Assembly: GCA_039602395.1 (NCBI GenBank)
Contig: JBCNJP010000012.1
Coordinates: 23,998,396-24,062,395 of the forward strand
Reading direction: 5' to 3'
Length of the DNA stretch: 64,000 nt
Source of the DNA: Deinandra increscens subsp. villosa
Taxonomy: Eukaryota; Streptophyta; Magnoliopsida; Asterales; Asteraceae
How positions within the stretch are numbered: the first letter of the stretch is position 1; each line of letters starts with the position of its first letter. Of this stretch, positions 1 through 9,193 are shown piece by piece. The translations under genes were made by a program, and so were the position numbers. Below the pieces are notes generated by a model that was not told where the DNA came from, made no database searches, and saw nothing but the letters and a program-made list of their open reading frames with translations.

Positions 1-807
1 GAGGCAGGTCCTTCAAACCCTAACAAAGAAACAGTTGAAGCTGATACTGTCAAATTGGGGGAGAAGTTGACTTCTACACCTGCTATCATTGAAATAGAAG
101 AAACTGAAAGAATTTTGACCGAAGTTAGAGCCACATACTGCAAGAGAGTTGGTGTTAAACCCTTCACAGTTGAAGAGAGTTGGGTAAATATGAAGAGCAG
201 TCAGTTAATTGCCATATCTCCATTTGAAGATCCCAACCTCACTGAACTAGTGCAATCTTCAATGCTAATTGCTGGTGCTCTCCCTGAGCACATCAACATG
301 ATCACAAGCCTGTTGAAAAATGTCATTTTTCCGGCTGAAAGAGCCAGTGATCATATGGAGAGGAATACTGCCTCCACTAGCAAGGTAGCTGAAGAAGTTG
401 AAGAAAGCACTGAAACTGTTGTAGTGGCCACTATATCTGAAGGTGGTGATGAAAATTTAATTGGTGAAGATGAATGCACGGAAGTGTTGGAAATTGTTGA
501 TAAAGAACCTGAAGTCACCAAACCTCAAGTCGTGACTGAAGGCTCCAACATTGTTCAAGCGGAAGTTCAAGTGGAAGTTCGAGCGGAAGTTCAATCGGAA
601 GCTCATCTGGTCGTTCAACCTGAAACCCAAACTGCAACCCAGGTGGAAGTTTATGGCCCTGGCAATTCAATCTTTGGTATTGATGGGTCTAATCAGTTAC
701 ATGTGGATCAACCGGAAGAACAAGAGGCTGAAGATATAGCTGCAACCCTTATAGCTATGGGGAGTACCGAACCTGTTCAAACTGAAACTCCTAGAACTAT
801 TCAATAG
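1..807 (+). CDS. Partial open frame, unknown retroelement-type protein
   Basis: The frame is open from base 1, so the true start lies outside the window; there is no convincing ATG near the edge. About 268 codons are visible. The sequence is acidic, and its second half carries a degenerate VQ-x-EV repeat (roughly codons 180-215) rich in Gln, Val and Glu. After a TAG at 805-807 the same frame stays open until the LTR of G1 begins at 864, so the TAG looks like decay and the gypsy insertion truncates the rest. I do not recognise the family. It could be the C-terminal part of a third, env-position ORF of a SIRE-like copia such as the one at the right end of the window, but I see no shared motif that proves this. 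Confidence 0.4.
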   Translation, partial: EAGPSNPNKETVEADTVKLGEKLTSTPAIIEIEETERILTEVRATYCKRVGVKPFTVEESWVNMKSSQLIAISPFEDPNLTELVQSSMLIAGALPEHINMITSLLKNVIFPAERASDHMERNTASTSKVAEEVEESTETVVVATISEGGDENLIGEDECTEVLEIVDKEPEVTKPQVVTEGSNIVQAEVQVEVRAEVQSEAHLVVQPETQTATQVEVYGPGNSIFGIDGSNQLHVDQPEEQEAEDIAATLIAMGSTEPVQTETPRTIQ

Positions 808-863
808 GTGGTTCAAACTCCTGAAGCTGAAGCTATGCTGAAGATGGTGGAAGTTGCAAAAAG

Positions 864-3503
864 TGTGACAACTGTAACTTCCCAAGTTAACTTCGTTAAG
901 TTTTTCCGTTAGTTCCGTTAGTTCCGTTAGCGAAACCGATACCCCTTATTTGAATAATTGTATATTGTTCATGTTTAATTGCTAATTGGTGTTAGTAACT
1001 TGTTTCGTGAATTCGTTTCGTGACGTTATGTGTTATTTGAAAATTTTGCGTTTTCGGGTAAAACCGGACTTCGTGCGTAAATTTGGATTCTTGTGTATAA
1101 ATGGCAAATTCATGTAACCCGACTAAACATTTCATGTTAAATGAGTTTAAAAACAATTAGAAACATTTTGAAATTTTTACTTCACAAGTTTTTAGTAAAA
1201 ACCCACTTAAATGAGTTTTATGCTTGATATGTTTAAAAATGAAAGTTTGAAGGGGCAAAGGTGTAATTTCTTATAACACAAAATCTGCTCATAACCCTCC
1301 CCACCTTCATTTCCACGACTTCATCCCCCTCCTCTTCTCTTATTCACGGCTCCAACAACACACACACACACTTTGATTTTTGAAGATTCAAGCAACAACG
1401 AGGTAAATTTCAAGGTTCTCAAGGCTCAACAACACTCACGCAAGCTTCTTCTTCTTCCCCACCCCTCCTACCTGTGATTTTTCCCCAACTTGTAAGCCCT
1501 AGATTTCTCAAACTTGAAAGTGTTAGTTGCATGTGTTAATTTTGATGCTTATGTGTTAAATGGAGTGTTTTTACATCCATGGTTCAAGTTTTAGGTTAAA
1601 TTATGTAACCTCTTGAATTGGGACAGATTTGTGGGGGGGGGGGGGGGGATTGGATCTGGAAATTGAGGGTGAGATTTGGCTTCATGTGTTCCAAATGATA
1701 GGTGGGTGTTTGGTTATGGAATAATGGGTGTAATGTGCTTAATTGCTAGCTACATGATGAGATTTTGATATGATTATGGCATGAACATGTTAGGACCAGA
1801 AATTACATGCTAGCATGATTTTAAAATTATTAGTAGGTGTTTAATTGATCAAATGTTAGCATAGAATTGAAATCCTAGAATTTTGCAAACTTGAATTTTT
1901 CTAACAGCTTTGACCAGAATTTTTGGTCAACTTGCAGCAGCTATAACTTGCTCATTTTTGCTCGAAACTGATTGATTCTTTTTCCATAGTAAATTAGGAT
2001 GTCTTGGCTTTACAACGGCTACTCGCACACTTTCTAAAACCTCCGTTTGGTCACTCACAACACTGCTGCAAGTTGGGTACTCAAAGCTGTCCAATTTAGT
2101 AAAAAGTGGACTTTTCAAAATGGTTGGGCATGTAAACCTTGTTTTAATGGTATGTTCCTACATGGAATTGATGGTTATATGTTAAATATAGTATTTGGAG
2201 AATTTGATGTTTAAATTCCAAATTTTGAATGAGTTATGCAAGTTTTCATTTCCTTTAACTAGTTTGCTAAATGTCAAAAAGTGCCAACTTCCGATGTGCA
2301 TAACTTCTTCGTTTCTCAAGGTTTTTACTTGATTCTTTTTGAAACAAATCCTAATTGTTATGTAGTATATGCCTGTAAAATTTAGGAAGTTAATTCCAAG
2401 TATTGTGGATTTTAGCTATGCCACTAGTTAGGTGCTTGAAGTTTGACTTTCTGTGTCAACTTTGACTTAAATTGCAATTTCTCGATTTTCTCCCAATTTG
2501 GGACTTGTATGTGCTTTGTGTGACTTGTATGATCGCATATAACATGTTTAGGTGCTTATGTGCTAATTTCGTCCTAGCAACACCTTCTAATTTTATTAGG
2601 CCATATTTATGTGAATAGGTTGACTTTGACCAACCTGTTGAACAAGTGATGAGTACTAGTGCACCCTAAGGTGAGTTCATTTACACTATTGTTATGTCCG
2701 TTCAGGGATGATAACACGCAGGTGGTTGCATCCATGGTAACCCAAACCGTAAAGTATTTCTTACTGGGTAAATTTCCAACATAATATCATATGTTTCACT
2801 GAATTGAACTTTGTTTATAAAAAGTCCTTACTTGCGGGCCGTTAATATACAGTAGCGAGGTAAGATTGAGTAGTACTAATGGGGATTAACACCCCCGCTC
2901 AGCGGTGCACGTGATGCACCCTCCCGACTGGCAGTCGGACTGAGATCAATGTTAGCCTACCCACCGTGATCCGTAAAGACACGGGAAGGCAAGGTTCATA
3001 GGTACCCCCTATCAAAACATTATCAGCTTCGGTTACGAACAATTCAGGTGTACATAAATATAGGCTAGCTACCTTCGATATGGAATTTTACTGGTCTTAT
3101 GATTATTGATTGTGTTTTACCTTTCTTTATTCATATACATTAGGCCTACATGTGACGTGTAGACCGCTTTAGTGAACTCACCAGCCTTGGCTGACACTTG
3201 ATTGTTGAATGTTTTTCAGGTCACTAGAAGGATCACGGACGGCACGGGCGGCGGCAGTACACATTACCATTTTCACTTGGGATTCATGTATTTCAGACAT
3301 TAAACTCATCATTTTGAAAACCTAACTGTAAACCTTAATTATGCTTCCGCTAAACTGTTTAAATTTGCTTTCTGGACTGTAACTTAAGTTTTATGTCCAT
3401 TTATAAACTCTGTTATGGTTTGGTTGTAACTGAAGTTTGGGATCCTGGTCTGGATCACACCCCACACGGTTATACTCCGTTAGTGGAAATTGGGGGTGTG
3501 ACA
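864..3503 (+). repeat. 5' LTR of G1
   Basis: Begins TGTGACAACTGTAAC and ends GGGGTGTGACA, four bases before a tRNA-iMet PBS. The inner and outer ends share TGTGACA. A TATA-like TGTATAAATGGC lies near 1094. A run of about 15 G sits at 1634-1648. The part at about 2690-3010 is GC-richer than the rest. With no 3' LTR in the window, the left border is judged only from the TG end and the break in the upstream frame. Confidence 0.65.
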
Positions 3504-3506
3504 GAT

Positions 3507-3518
3507 TGGTATCAGAGC
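3507..3518 (+). promoter_or_regulatory. Primer-binding site of G1
   Basis: TGGTATCAGAGC is the standard plant match to the 3' end of initiator methionine tRNA. It lies four bases after the LTR end and would prime minus-strand synthesis. Confidence 0.9.
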
Positions 3519-3716
3519 CCTTGGTTACAGTGAACCAGAACATTTTAAAAGAAAATTTCTGAACTGTAACTGTTTTTGAAAATTTGGTTACAACCTAACT
3601 CCAAAAAGTACTGCCCCGCGTGCTGAAGATGATCCTTACTTAGAAATCTTGTCATGTGTTAGTGTAGAGATAGAGATTTTTCGGTAAAAACCTGATTGTT
3701 AAGTTCAGCCCGGCCA

Positions 3717-4000
3717 GATCGTTAAGGACACTCTAGATCGTTAAGTTTGCACTCTGGTCGTTAAGGCCAATTGGGCAGATCGTTAGCATGAGCAAATCGT
3801 TAAGACTTAGAGTCAGATCGTTAGGGTCAGATCTTTAGGGTCAAATCGTTAAACACATTACACATGCAGGTCGTTAAGACCATTTTCAGGCAGATCGTTA
3901 AGCCCACTTCATGTGCAGATCGTTAAGACCAAACCGGGTCAGATCGTTAAGACCAAACCAGGTAGATCGTTAGGTCATAAGGGATCCTGATCGTTAAGAA
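3717..4000 (+). repeat. Leader array of AGATCGTTAAG-like motifs (G1)
   Basis: About 14 copies of a motif close to AGATCGTTAAG (variants GGTCGTTAAG, AAATCGTTAAG, AGATCGTTAGG) recur every 14-27 bases between the PBS and gag. Spacers between copies are not repeated, so this is not a simple tandem repeat. The remainder of the leader (3519-3716 and 4001-4342) shows no gene. Confidence 0.85.
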
Positions 4001-4342
4001 CAAATTAAACCTGAAAATATTCTAAGTGTTGGACAACCCAATAAACATACCACCACAAGATCAACACAAATGCAAATCAAGCTAAACCAACATTAGACAA
4101 TAAACAAACTTGGTGGATTCTTCTTAGCTAACTTGCATGGCTGGTATATTATAACTTCAAAACTGTGATGCAATAACTTGTACTATGTGATTACGTGTTC
4201 CTAACATCGTTACTATCTTGTTGCAACTTGTAATGTATTGTTCACGTGAATGAATGTTTGATTTAACTTGTACTCGTGTGAGACATCCCTTGGTATCTTA
4301 TAACTTCCTAGTATTGGGTATACTAACCTTTGGAAATTTTGC

Positions 4343-4968
4343 ATGGATTTGCTAGAAATCATGCCTCCACTGAGAGATCCCGAAACCAACCCAGGAACCT
4401 TTACTGCTGCACAGGTTCAGAATATGATTAATCAAGGAGTTGCAGCAGTCCTAGCAGCCGCTCAGCAGCATTTCCAAGGTCAACAGCCGCAATGCTCATT
4501 CAAAGCCTACATGGATTGCAAGCCAATGGTATTTAAGGGTGACGAAGGTGCTGTGGGCCTACTTAGATGGCTTGAGAAGTCAGAGAAGGTGTTCTTGATG
4601 TGTAATTGCCCGGAAGGGGATAAGCTGAAGTATGCTATGGGCACACTTGGGGATTCTGCGCTAACATGATGGAACGCTCAAATTCAGATGTTGGGACTCA
4701 ATGAAGCTAACGCCATGATGTGGCAAGAATTCAGGGAAGCAATCATGGAGGAGTATTGTCCTCGGGATCAAGTCAGGAGACTGGAAGTGGAATTTGGGAA
4801 CTCCAAAATGGTGGGCTCAGAGATAGAGGAGTACACCACTCGTTACTAGGCCTATTCTCGACTCTGTCCGATAATGGTGGATGCTGAGTATAAATGAATT
4901 GAGTTGTATGTGGAAGGACTGCTTCCAGAAATGAAGGGCATGGTGACCTCGTCTAATCCTACCTATGT
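4343..4968 (+). pseudogene. gag: G1 gag, N-terminal part, broken
   Basis: Starts MDLLEIMPPLRDPETNPG. The gypsy gag core is visible (FKAYMDCKPMVFKGDEGAVG, then LLRWLEKSEKVF). A TGA at 4667-4669 falls at a normally conserved Trp in the ALTWWN motif. Further in-frame stops follow near 4846, 4896 and 4971. The gag region just before the Zn knuckles appears shortened, and the frame shifts there. Gag forms the virus-like particle in the cytoplasm. The stops are of the transition type expected from cytosine deamination. Confidence 0.85.
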
Positions 4969-6246
4969 GTGACAAGAGCTACCCTATATGGGAAGAGACA
5001 GAGAGATGAGAAACCAAGTAACCTCACAAATTCTGGAAACAACACTGGGAGGTCTTCAAACTCCCAGAATCAGAACAAGAAGTTTGATAACTTCAAAGGG
5101 GGTTACGGTAACAACGGTGGCGGTGGCAACCAAAACCGACAAGGTAACAGTGGGCAGGGCTTCAGCAGGTACAAGGGAAAGTCACCCTACTGCAACAAGT
5201 GTAGCACACACCACAATGGTGACTGCAACCGAGCAACATGCGAGCGGTGTAGTAAAATGCGACATGTTGCCAAGAATTGCTGGGGTGAATTGCCGAATCA
5301 ACTCAAGCAGAATAATGAAGGCCCCCGTGGGTGTTTTGAGTGCGGGAAACCCGGGCACGTGAGGAAAGATTGCCCTCAGCTGAAGAAAGGTGGAAACAAT
5401 AACAACAACAACAACCGCAACAACAACAAAAACAACAATGGTGGTGGTAATGGAAACGGGGGAAATGGTGGTCGCGGACGAGCATTTGTCATGGGTTCCG
5501 GTGAAGCAAAGGAAGACGCTAACGTGATTACTGGTAAGTTCCTCCTTAACAACTACTTTGCGAATGTGTTATTTGATTCGGGTGCCGAGAAAAGTTTCAT
5601 TTCAACTAAGTTTTGCAAATTGATAAAGGCCAAGATGGAACCCCTAGGAGCTAAGTACACCGTTGAACTAGCTAACGGTAAGCTTATTGACGCAACACAT
5701 ATAGTCAAGGATTGTACCTTAGAACTCTCAGGTCATAAGTTCGACATAGATTTGATGCCTTTTACAATCGGTAGCTTCGACGTAATAATCGGTATGGACT
5801 GGTTGTCCATGCACCACGCAGAATTCGTCTGTCGAGAAAAAGTCATACGTATACCCTCCGCAAACAGAGAAGTACTCTCCATTCAGGGTGAGAAGGGAGG
5901 TACTGTCTCCGGAATCATATCTTACCTCAAGGCACAGAAGTACCTTCGGAAAGGACACGTGGCCGTTCTAGCAACGGTTACGGATCAAAACCTCGTAGAG
6001 AAGAAAATTAAAGATTTTCCGATAGTTCGCGATTTCCCCGATGTATTCCCGGAAGAATTACCTGGTCTACCTCCACATCGACAAGTCGAGTTCGGAATCG
6101 ACCTTGTCCCCGGTGCAGCTCCGGTTGCCCGAGCTCCGTACCGTTTGGCGGTGAACGAATTACATGAGTTATCCACTCAACTACAAGAGCTGTTAGATAA
6201 AGGTTTTATCAGGCCTAGCTCATCGCCATGGGGCGCGCCAGTTTAA
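4969..6246 (+). CDS. gag-pol: G1 gag C-terminus, protease and start of reverse transcriptase
   Basis: A 425-codon open stretch. It carries a CCHC knuckle (CERCSKMRHVAKNC, residues about 91-104) and a second (CFECGKPGHVRKDC, about 122-135), then an Asn/Gly-rich linker. The aspartic protease active site is in VLFDSGAEKSFIS (about 201-213), followed by the IGMDWL flap/core motif. The start of RT follows (GFIRPSSSPWGAP). A TAA at 6244-6246 sits inside the RT fingers, so the polyprotein is cut. The first codon is a frame boundary, not a natural start. The Asn-rich linker is low complexity (AAC repeats at about 5394-5440). Confidence 0.9.
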   Translation: MTRATLYGKRQRDEKPSNLTNSGNNTGRSSNSQNQNKKFDNFKGGYGNNGGGGNQNRQGNSGQGFSRYKGKSPYCNKCSTHHNGDCNRATCERCSKMRHVAKNCWGELPNQLKQNNEGPRGCFECGKPGHVRKDCPQLKKGGNNNNNNNRNNNKNNNGGGNGNGGNGGRGRAFVMGSGEAKEDANVITGKFLLNNYFANVLFDSGAEKSFISTKFCKLIKAKMEPLGAKYTVELANGKLIDATHIVKDCTLELSGHKFDIDLMPFTIGSFDVIIGMDWLSMHHAEFVCREKVIRIPSANREVLSIQGEKGGTVSGIISYLKAQKYLRKGHVAVLATVTDQNLVEKKIKDFPIVRDFPDVFPEELPGLPPHRQVEFGIDLVPGAAPVARAPYRLAVNELHELSTQLQELLDKGFIRPSSSPWGAPV

Positions 6247-6950
6247 TTTGTCAAGAAGAAAGACGGGACGTTCAGGATGTGCATAGATTACCGCGAGCTC
6301 AACAAAGTCACTATCAAGAACCGATATCCTCTCCCTCGGATCGACGACCTCTTCGACCAACTGCAAGGATCTAATTACTTCTCAAAAATTGACTTAAGGT
6401 CTGGGTGTCATCAACTCAGAGTCCGCGAGGAGGACATTTCAAAGACGGCTTTCAGAACGCGCTACGTTCAATACGAGTTCCTAGTCATGCCTTTCGGCTT
6501 AACGAATGCACCGGCGGTGTTCACGGACCTCATGAACCACGTGTGCAAACCTTACCTAGATCAGTTTGTAATTGTTTTCATCGAAGACATACTCGTTTAC
6601 TCAAGGACGAAAGAAGAACACGAGGAACACCTGCGGTTAATGTTAAAGTTGTTAAGGAAGGAGCAACTCTACGCCAAATTCTCCAAATGTGACTTCTGGA
6701 TCCGAGAAGTTCAATTTCTGGGCCACATCGTCAACGAGCAAGGTATTCATGTTGACCCAGCCAAAGTAGAGGCGATCAAGAATTGGTCTACACCATGAGT
6801 ACCAACGCAAATTCGGCAATTTCTAGGGTTAGCGGGTTACTACCGTCGTTTTATTAAGGGATTCTCTTAGATAGCCTAACCGCTAACCGCTCTTACGCAT
6901 AAAGGTGTTTAGTACCGGTGAGGTGAAAAAGAAGAAACAGCTTTTCAAAC
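6247..6950 (+). pseudogene. pol: G1 reverse transcriptase, broken and with altered active site
   Basis: The frame continues from the preceding stop: MCIDYRELNKVTIKNRYPLP, FSKIDLRSGCHQLRV, then MPFGLTNAPAVF are typical gypsy RT blocks. The catalytic box reads FIEDILVYS, so the first of the paired aspartates is Glu. The frame is open from 6247 to 6798 and then hits a TGA. More stops follow near 6868, 6877, 6910 and 6919 in the connection to RNase H (FLGLAGYYRRFIKGFS). Even without the stops, loss of the catalytic Asp would be expected to kill polymerisation. Confidence 0.9.
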
Positions 6951-7803
6951 TTTCAAAGAAAAACTTTGTACCGCGCCTGTATTATCTCTACCCGACGGTG
7001 TTGACGAATTCGAGGTCTATTGTGACGCTTCTCTCCAAGGACTTGGATGTGTTTTAATGCAAAGAGGTAAAGTCATCGCTTACGGGTCAAGGCAGTTAAA
7101 GTCTCACGAAAAGAATTACACAACGCATGATCTGGAGTTAGGAGCTGTTGTATTTGCCTTAAAGTTTTGGAGGCACTACCTGTACGGTACCAAGTGCACG
7201 ATATTCACCGATCATAAAAGCCTCCAGCATATAATGGGGCAGAAAGATCTCAACATGAGACAACGTAGGTGGGTCGAGGTGCTCAACGACTACGACTTAG
7301 CGATAAAGTATCACCCGGGAAAGGCCAACGTTGTGGCCGATGCATTAAGCAGAAAAGAACATGCAAAACCTAGAAGGGTTCGAGCTCTACAACTCACAAT
7401 CCATGCTGGGTTACCGGATAGAATTCAGGATGCCCAGAAGGAAGCTTTAAAAGAAGAAAACTATGAGGCAGAATCTTTGAACGGTGTGGATGGAACTTCA
7501 GAAGTTAAGTCTGATGGGATACGTTACTACAAGGATCGCATTTGGGTGCCTCTTCACGGAAATCTTCGAGAGCTGGTGATGGACGAAGCTCACCAGTCTC
7601 GATATTCGGTCCATCCCGGTTCGGATAAAATGTACCAAGATCTAAAAGGATTATACTGGTGGCCCAAGATAAAGGCTGACATTGCTACATATGTCAGCAA
7701 GTGTTTGACATGCTCGTAGGTCAAAGCAGAAAATCGTAAGCCTCCAGGATTACTACAGCAACCGATGATTCCTGAATGGAAATGGGAGGAAATATCCATG
7801 GAT
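6951..7803 (+). pseudogene. pol: G1 RNase H and N-terminal integrase
   Basis: RNase H motifs: YCDASLQGLGCVLMQ, a Glu in HDLELGAVVFALKFW, TDHKSLQHIM and HPGKANVVADALSRK. The integrase HHCC zinc finger follows (HQSRYSVHPGSDKM ... CLTC). A TAG at 7717-7719 directly after CLTCS breaks the frame. The frame then reads into the first residues before the DDE core (PEWKWEEISMDY) and stops being gypsy at about 7803. The longest open part is 7057-7719. Confidence 0.9.
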
Positions 7804-8265
7804 TACTATCCTGCATTATCATTTCATGATTTAACTGGAAAGCTTCATGCTAGAGAGATGGAGATCATGACTTCAAACAAGGCTACTGCTACATTACAAA
7901 ATCCTGAGTTGTATCATGGAGAGAATACTGCAAGCATGAATGCTAAAACTAAACCAAGCCTGAGTTCTGCACCAAGTACAGCTTTCTTGACTGGAATTTC
8001 TGATAATTCTGACAGCAAGTCTTCACGGGGTTGTAGCTTTACAATTCCAAATTGTTCAAGTCAGAATGCTTTTTCTGCTGAATCAACAGATGATTGTGCT
8101 AAAATGATTTCTGCATTGATTTCATCATCTTTTGGTTTGATTATCAAGAATGTTGCTGATGCAAAGTTAACCAGCGATGATCTTGATGCACTTGATGATG
8201 ATCAACTAATTGAATTGGATATATCTTGGTAATATGCTATGTTATGTCAAAAATCGAAAAGGTTC
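7804..8265 (+). pseudogene. gag: A1 gag, middle fragment
   Basis: Reads FHDLTGKLHAREMEIM, then LDALDDDQLIELDISW, matching the equivalent A2 frame at about 12975-13400. The fragment starts at the G1 junction without its own start codon and ends in a TAA at 8230-8232. Right after, at about 8265, the sequence jumps to DNA matching A2 position about 20797. This skips the first CCHC knuckle and the coiled-coil region. It is therefore a deletion derivative of a gag gene, not a separate protein. Confidence 0.8.
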
Positions 8266-8365
8266 TGGTTCATCTTCTGCTGATAATGAATAGTCGGCTA
8301 CTTCAAGTGAAAAGATTAGGTCTCAGCCTGAATTTAATGATAAGATCTTCTATGATCAGAAGAAT

Positions 8366-9193
8366 GTGGCTGAAGTGAAAGCTGAATTTTCTCGTTTAGC
8401 TAAGAATGGTCATTCTACATTTGAAGAGAAAGTTTCTGGAAAGAAGTTTGGTTTGGGTTTTCAAGAGAAGAAAGCAATAGCTGAGGAGGTTCCAGCATCT
8501 GAATCACAAAACTTGAAGAAACTTAAGATGAAGCAAGTGAAGAAGGAAGTGTTTAAAGCAGACAAAGTTCAACCTAAGAGATTCTACAAACTCAAAGGTT
8601 CTGATCAGCTTTTCTCTGACAAAGAGTTTCCTCTTCATTGTGTTGATGCTCGAAAGATTTCAGAGGTATTTGTGAAAGCTGACATTTCTTCTAAAAGTTC
8701 TCAATCTCGAAGCCCTACATTCAAATGGGTTCATGATCACAGACATCTGGTATATGATTCTCACTCTGATCATGTTCGAGATATTCATGTGTGTAATTCT
8801 TTGCAGGTACATCAAAGATGGAACAAAAAGAAAAGACTCTGTTATAATTGTCGCCGACCCGGGCATATGGCAAAGGATTGTCCACTACCTGCTGGTTCAC
8901 CCCAAGGGTTTCATAAGAAACTAGTATTTGGTAAACCTGCCCCAACAAAGTTCTTCGATGAACGAGGCAGAGTTTTTGATGATGTTGAACCTACATTCAC
9001 TCTAAAGCAAAATCGTTTTGTTCCACAATTTACAAAGGTTCAAAATGTAGGTTCATCATCACAGTCACCTGTGTCTGTTTCATCAAAAACTGATTTACCA
9101 AAACAACAACTATGGAAACCTAAGGTGGTTTCTAAGCAAAACAAGGACACTGGTCGACCAGAAGCGATTCGCTTCGGGTCATTTTTTGACTAA
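8366..9193 (+). CDS. gag: A1 gag C-terminal segment with CCHC knuckle
   Basis: A 275-codon open frame matching A2 21-kb sequence. It is Lys/Glu-rich at first (KKLKMKQVKKEVF), then carries a conserved FYKLKGSDQLFSDKEFPLH block and a CCHC knuckle (CYNCRRPGHMAKDC, residues about 158-171). A basic tail follows, ending RFGSFFD and TAA. Homology to A2 continues upstream of the first ATG to about 8266. The segment ends at the conserved gag/pol boundary; no protease follows. The CCHC finger would bind RNA in packaging. It may be a remnant only, since the N-terminal half of gag is missing. Confidence 0.8.
   Translation: MAEVKAEFSRLAKNGHSTFEEKVSGKKFGLGFQEKKAIAEEVPASESQNLKKLKMKQVKKEVFKADKVQPKRFYKLKGSDQLFSDKEFPLHCVDARKISEVFVKADISSKSSQSRSPTFKWVHDHRHLVYDSHSDHVRDIHVCNSLQVHQRWNKKKRLCYNCRRPGHMAKDCPLPAGSPQGFHKKLVFGKPAPTKFFDERGRVFDDVEPTFTLKQNRFVPQFTKVQNVGSSSQSPVSVSSKTDLPKQQLWKPKVVSKQNKDTGRPEAIRFGSFFD

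Larger units (their letters stand above)
864..7803 (+). mobile_element. G1: Ty3/gypsy retrotransposon, Tekay-like, 3' truncated
   Basis: Order: 5' LTR, initiator-Met PBS, long leader, gag with CCHC knuckles, protease, reverse transcriptase, RNase H, and the start of integrase. This is the gypsy order. Around 7803 the integrase frame (PEWKWEEISMDY) runs directly into the gag sequence of a different, copia-type element, so the integrase core, chromodomain and 3' LTR are absent. Several in-frame stops and a changed catalytic residue show that it is dead. The Tekay assignment rests on the long LTR and gag/RT style and is inference. Confidence 0.85.

Noticed and set aside
5303..6176. Minus-strand frames opposite the G1 gag and protease
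   Set aside because: Shadows of the coding strand; Cys/His/Tyr-rich composition follows from the antisense of Asn-rich and Gly-rich codons.
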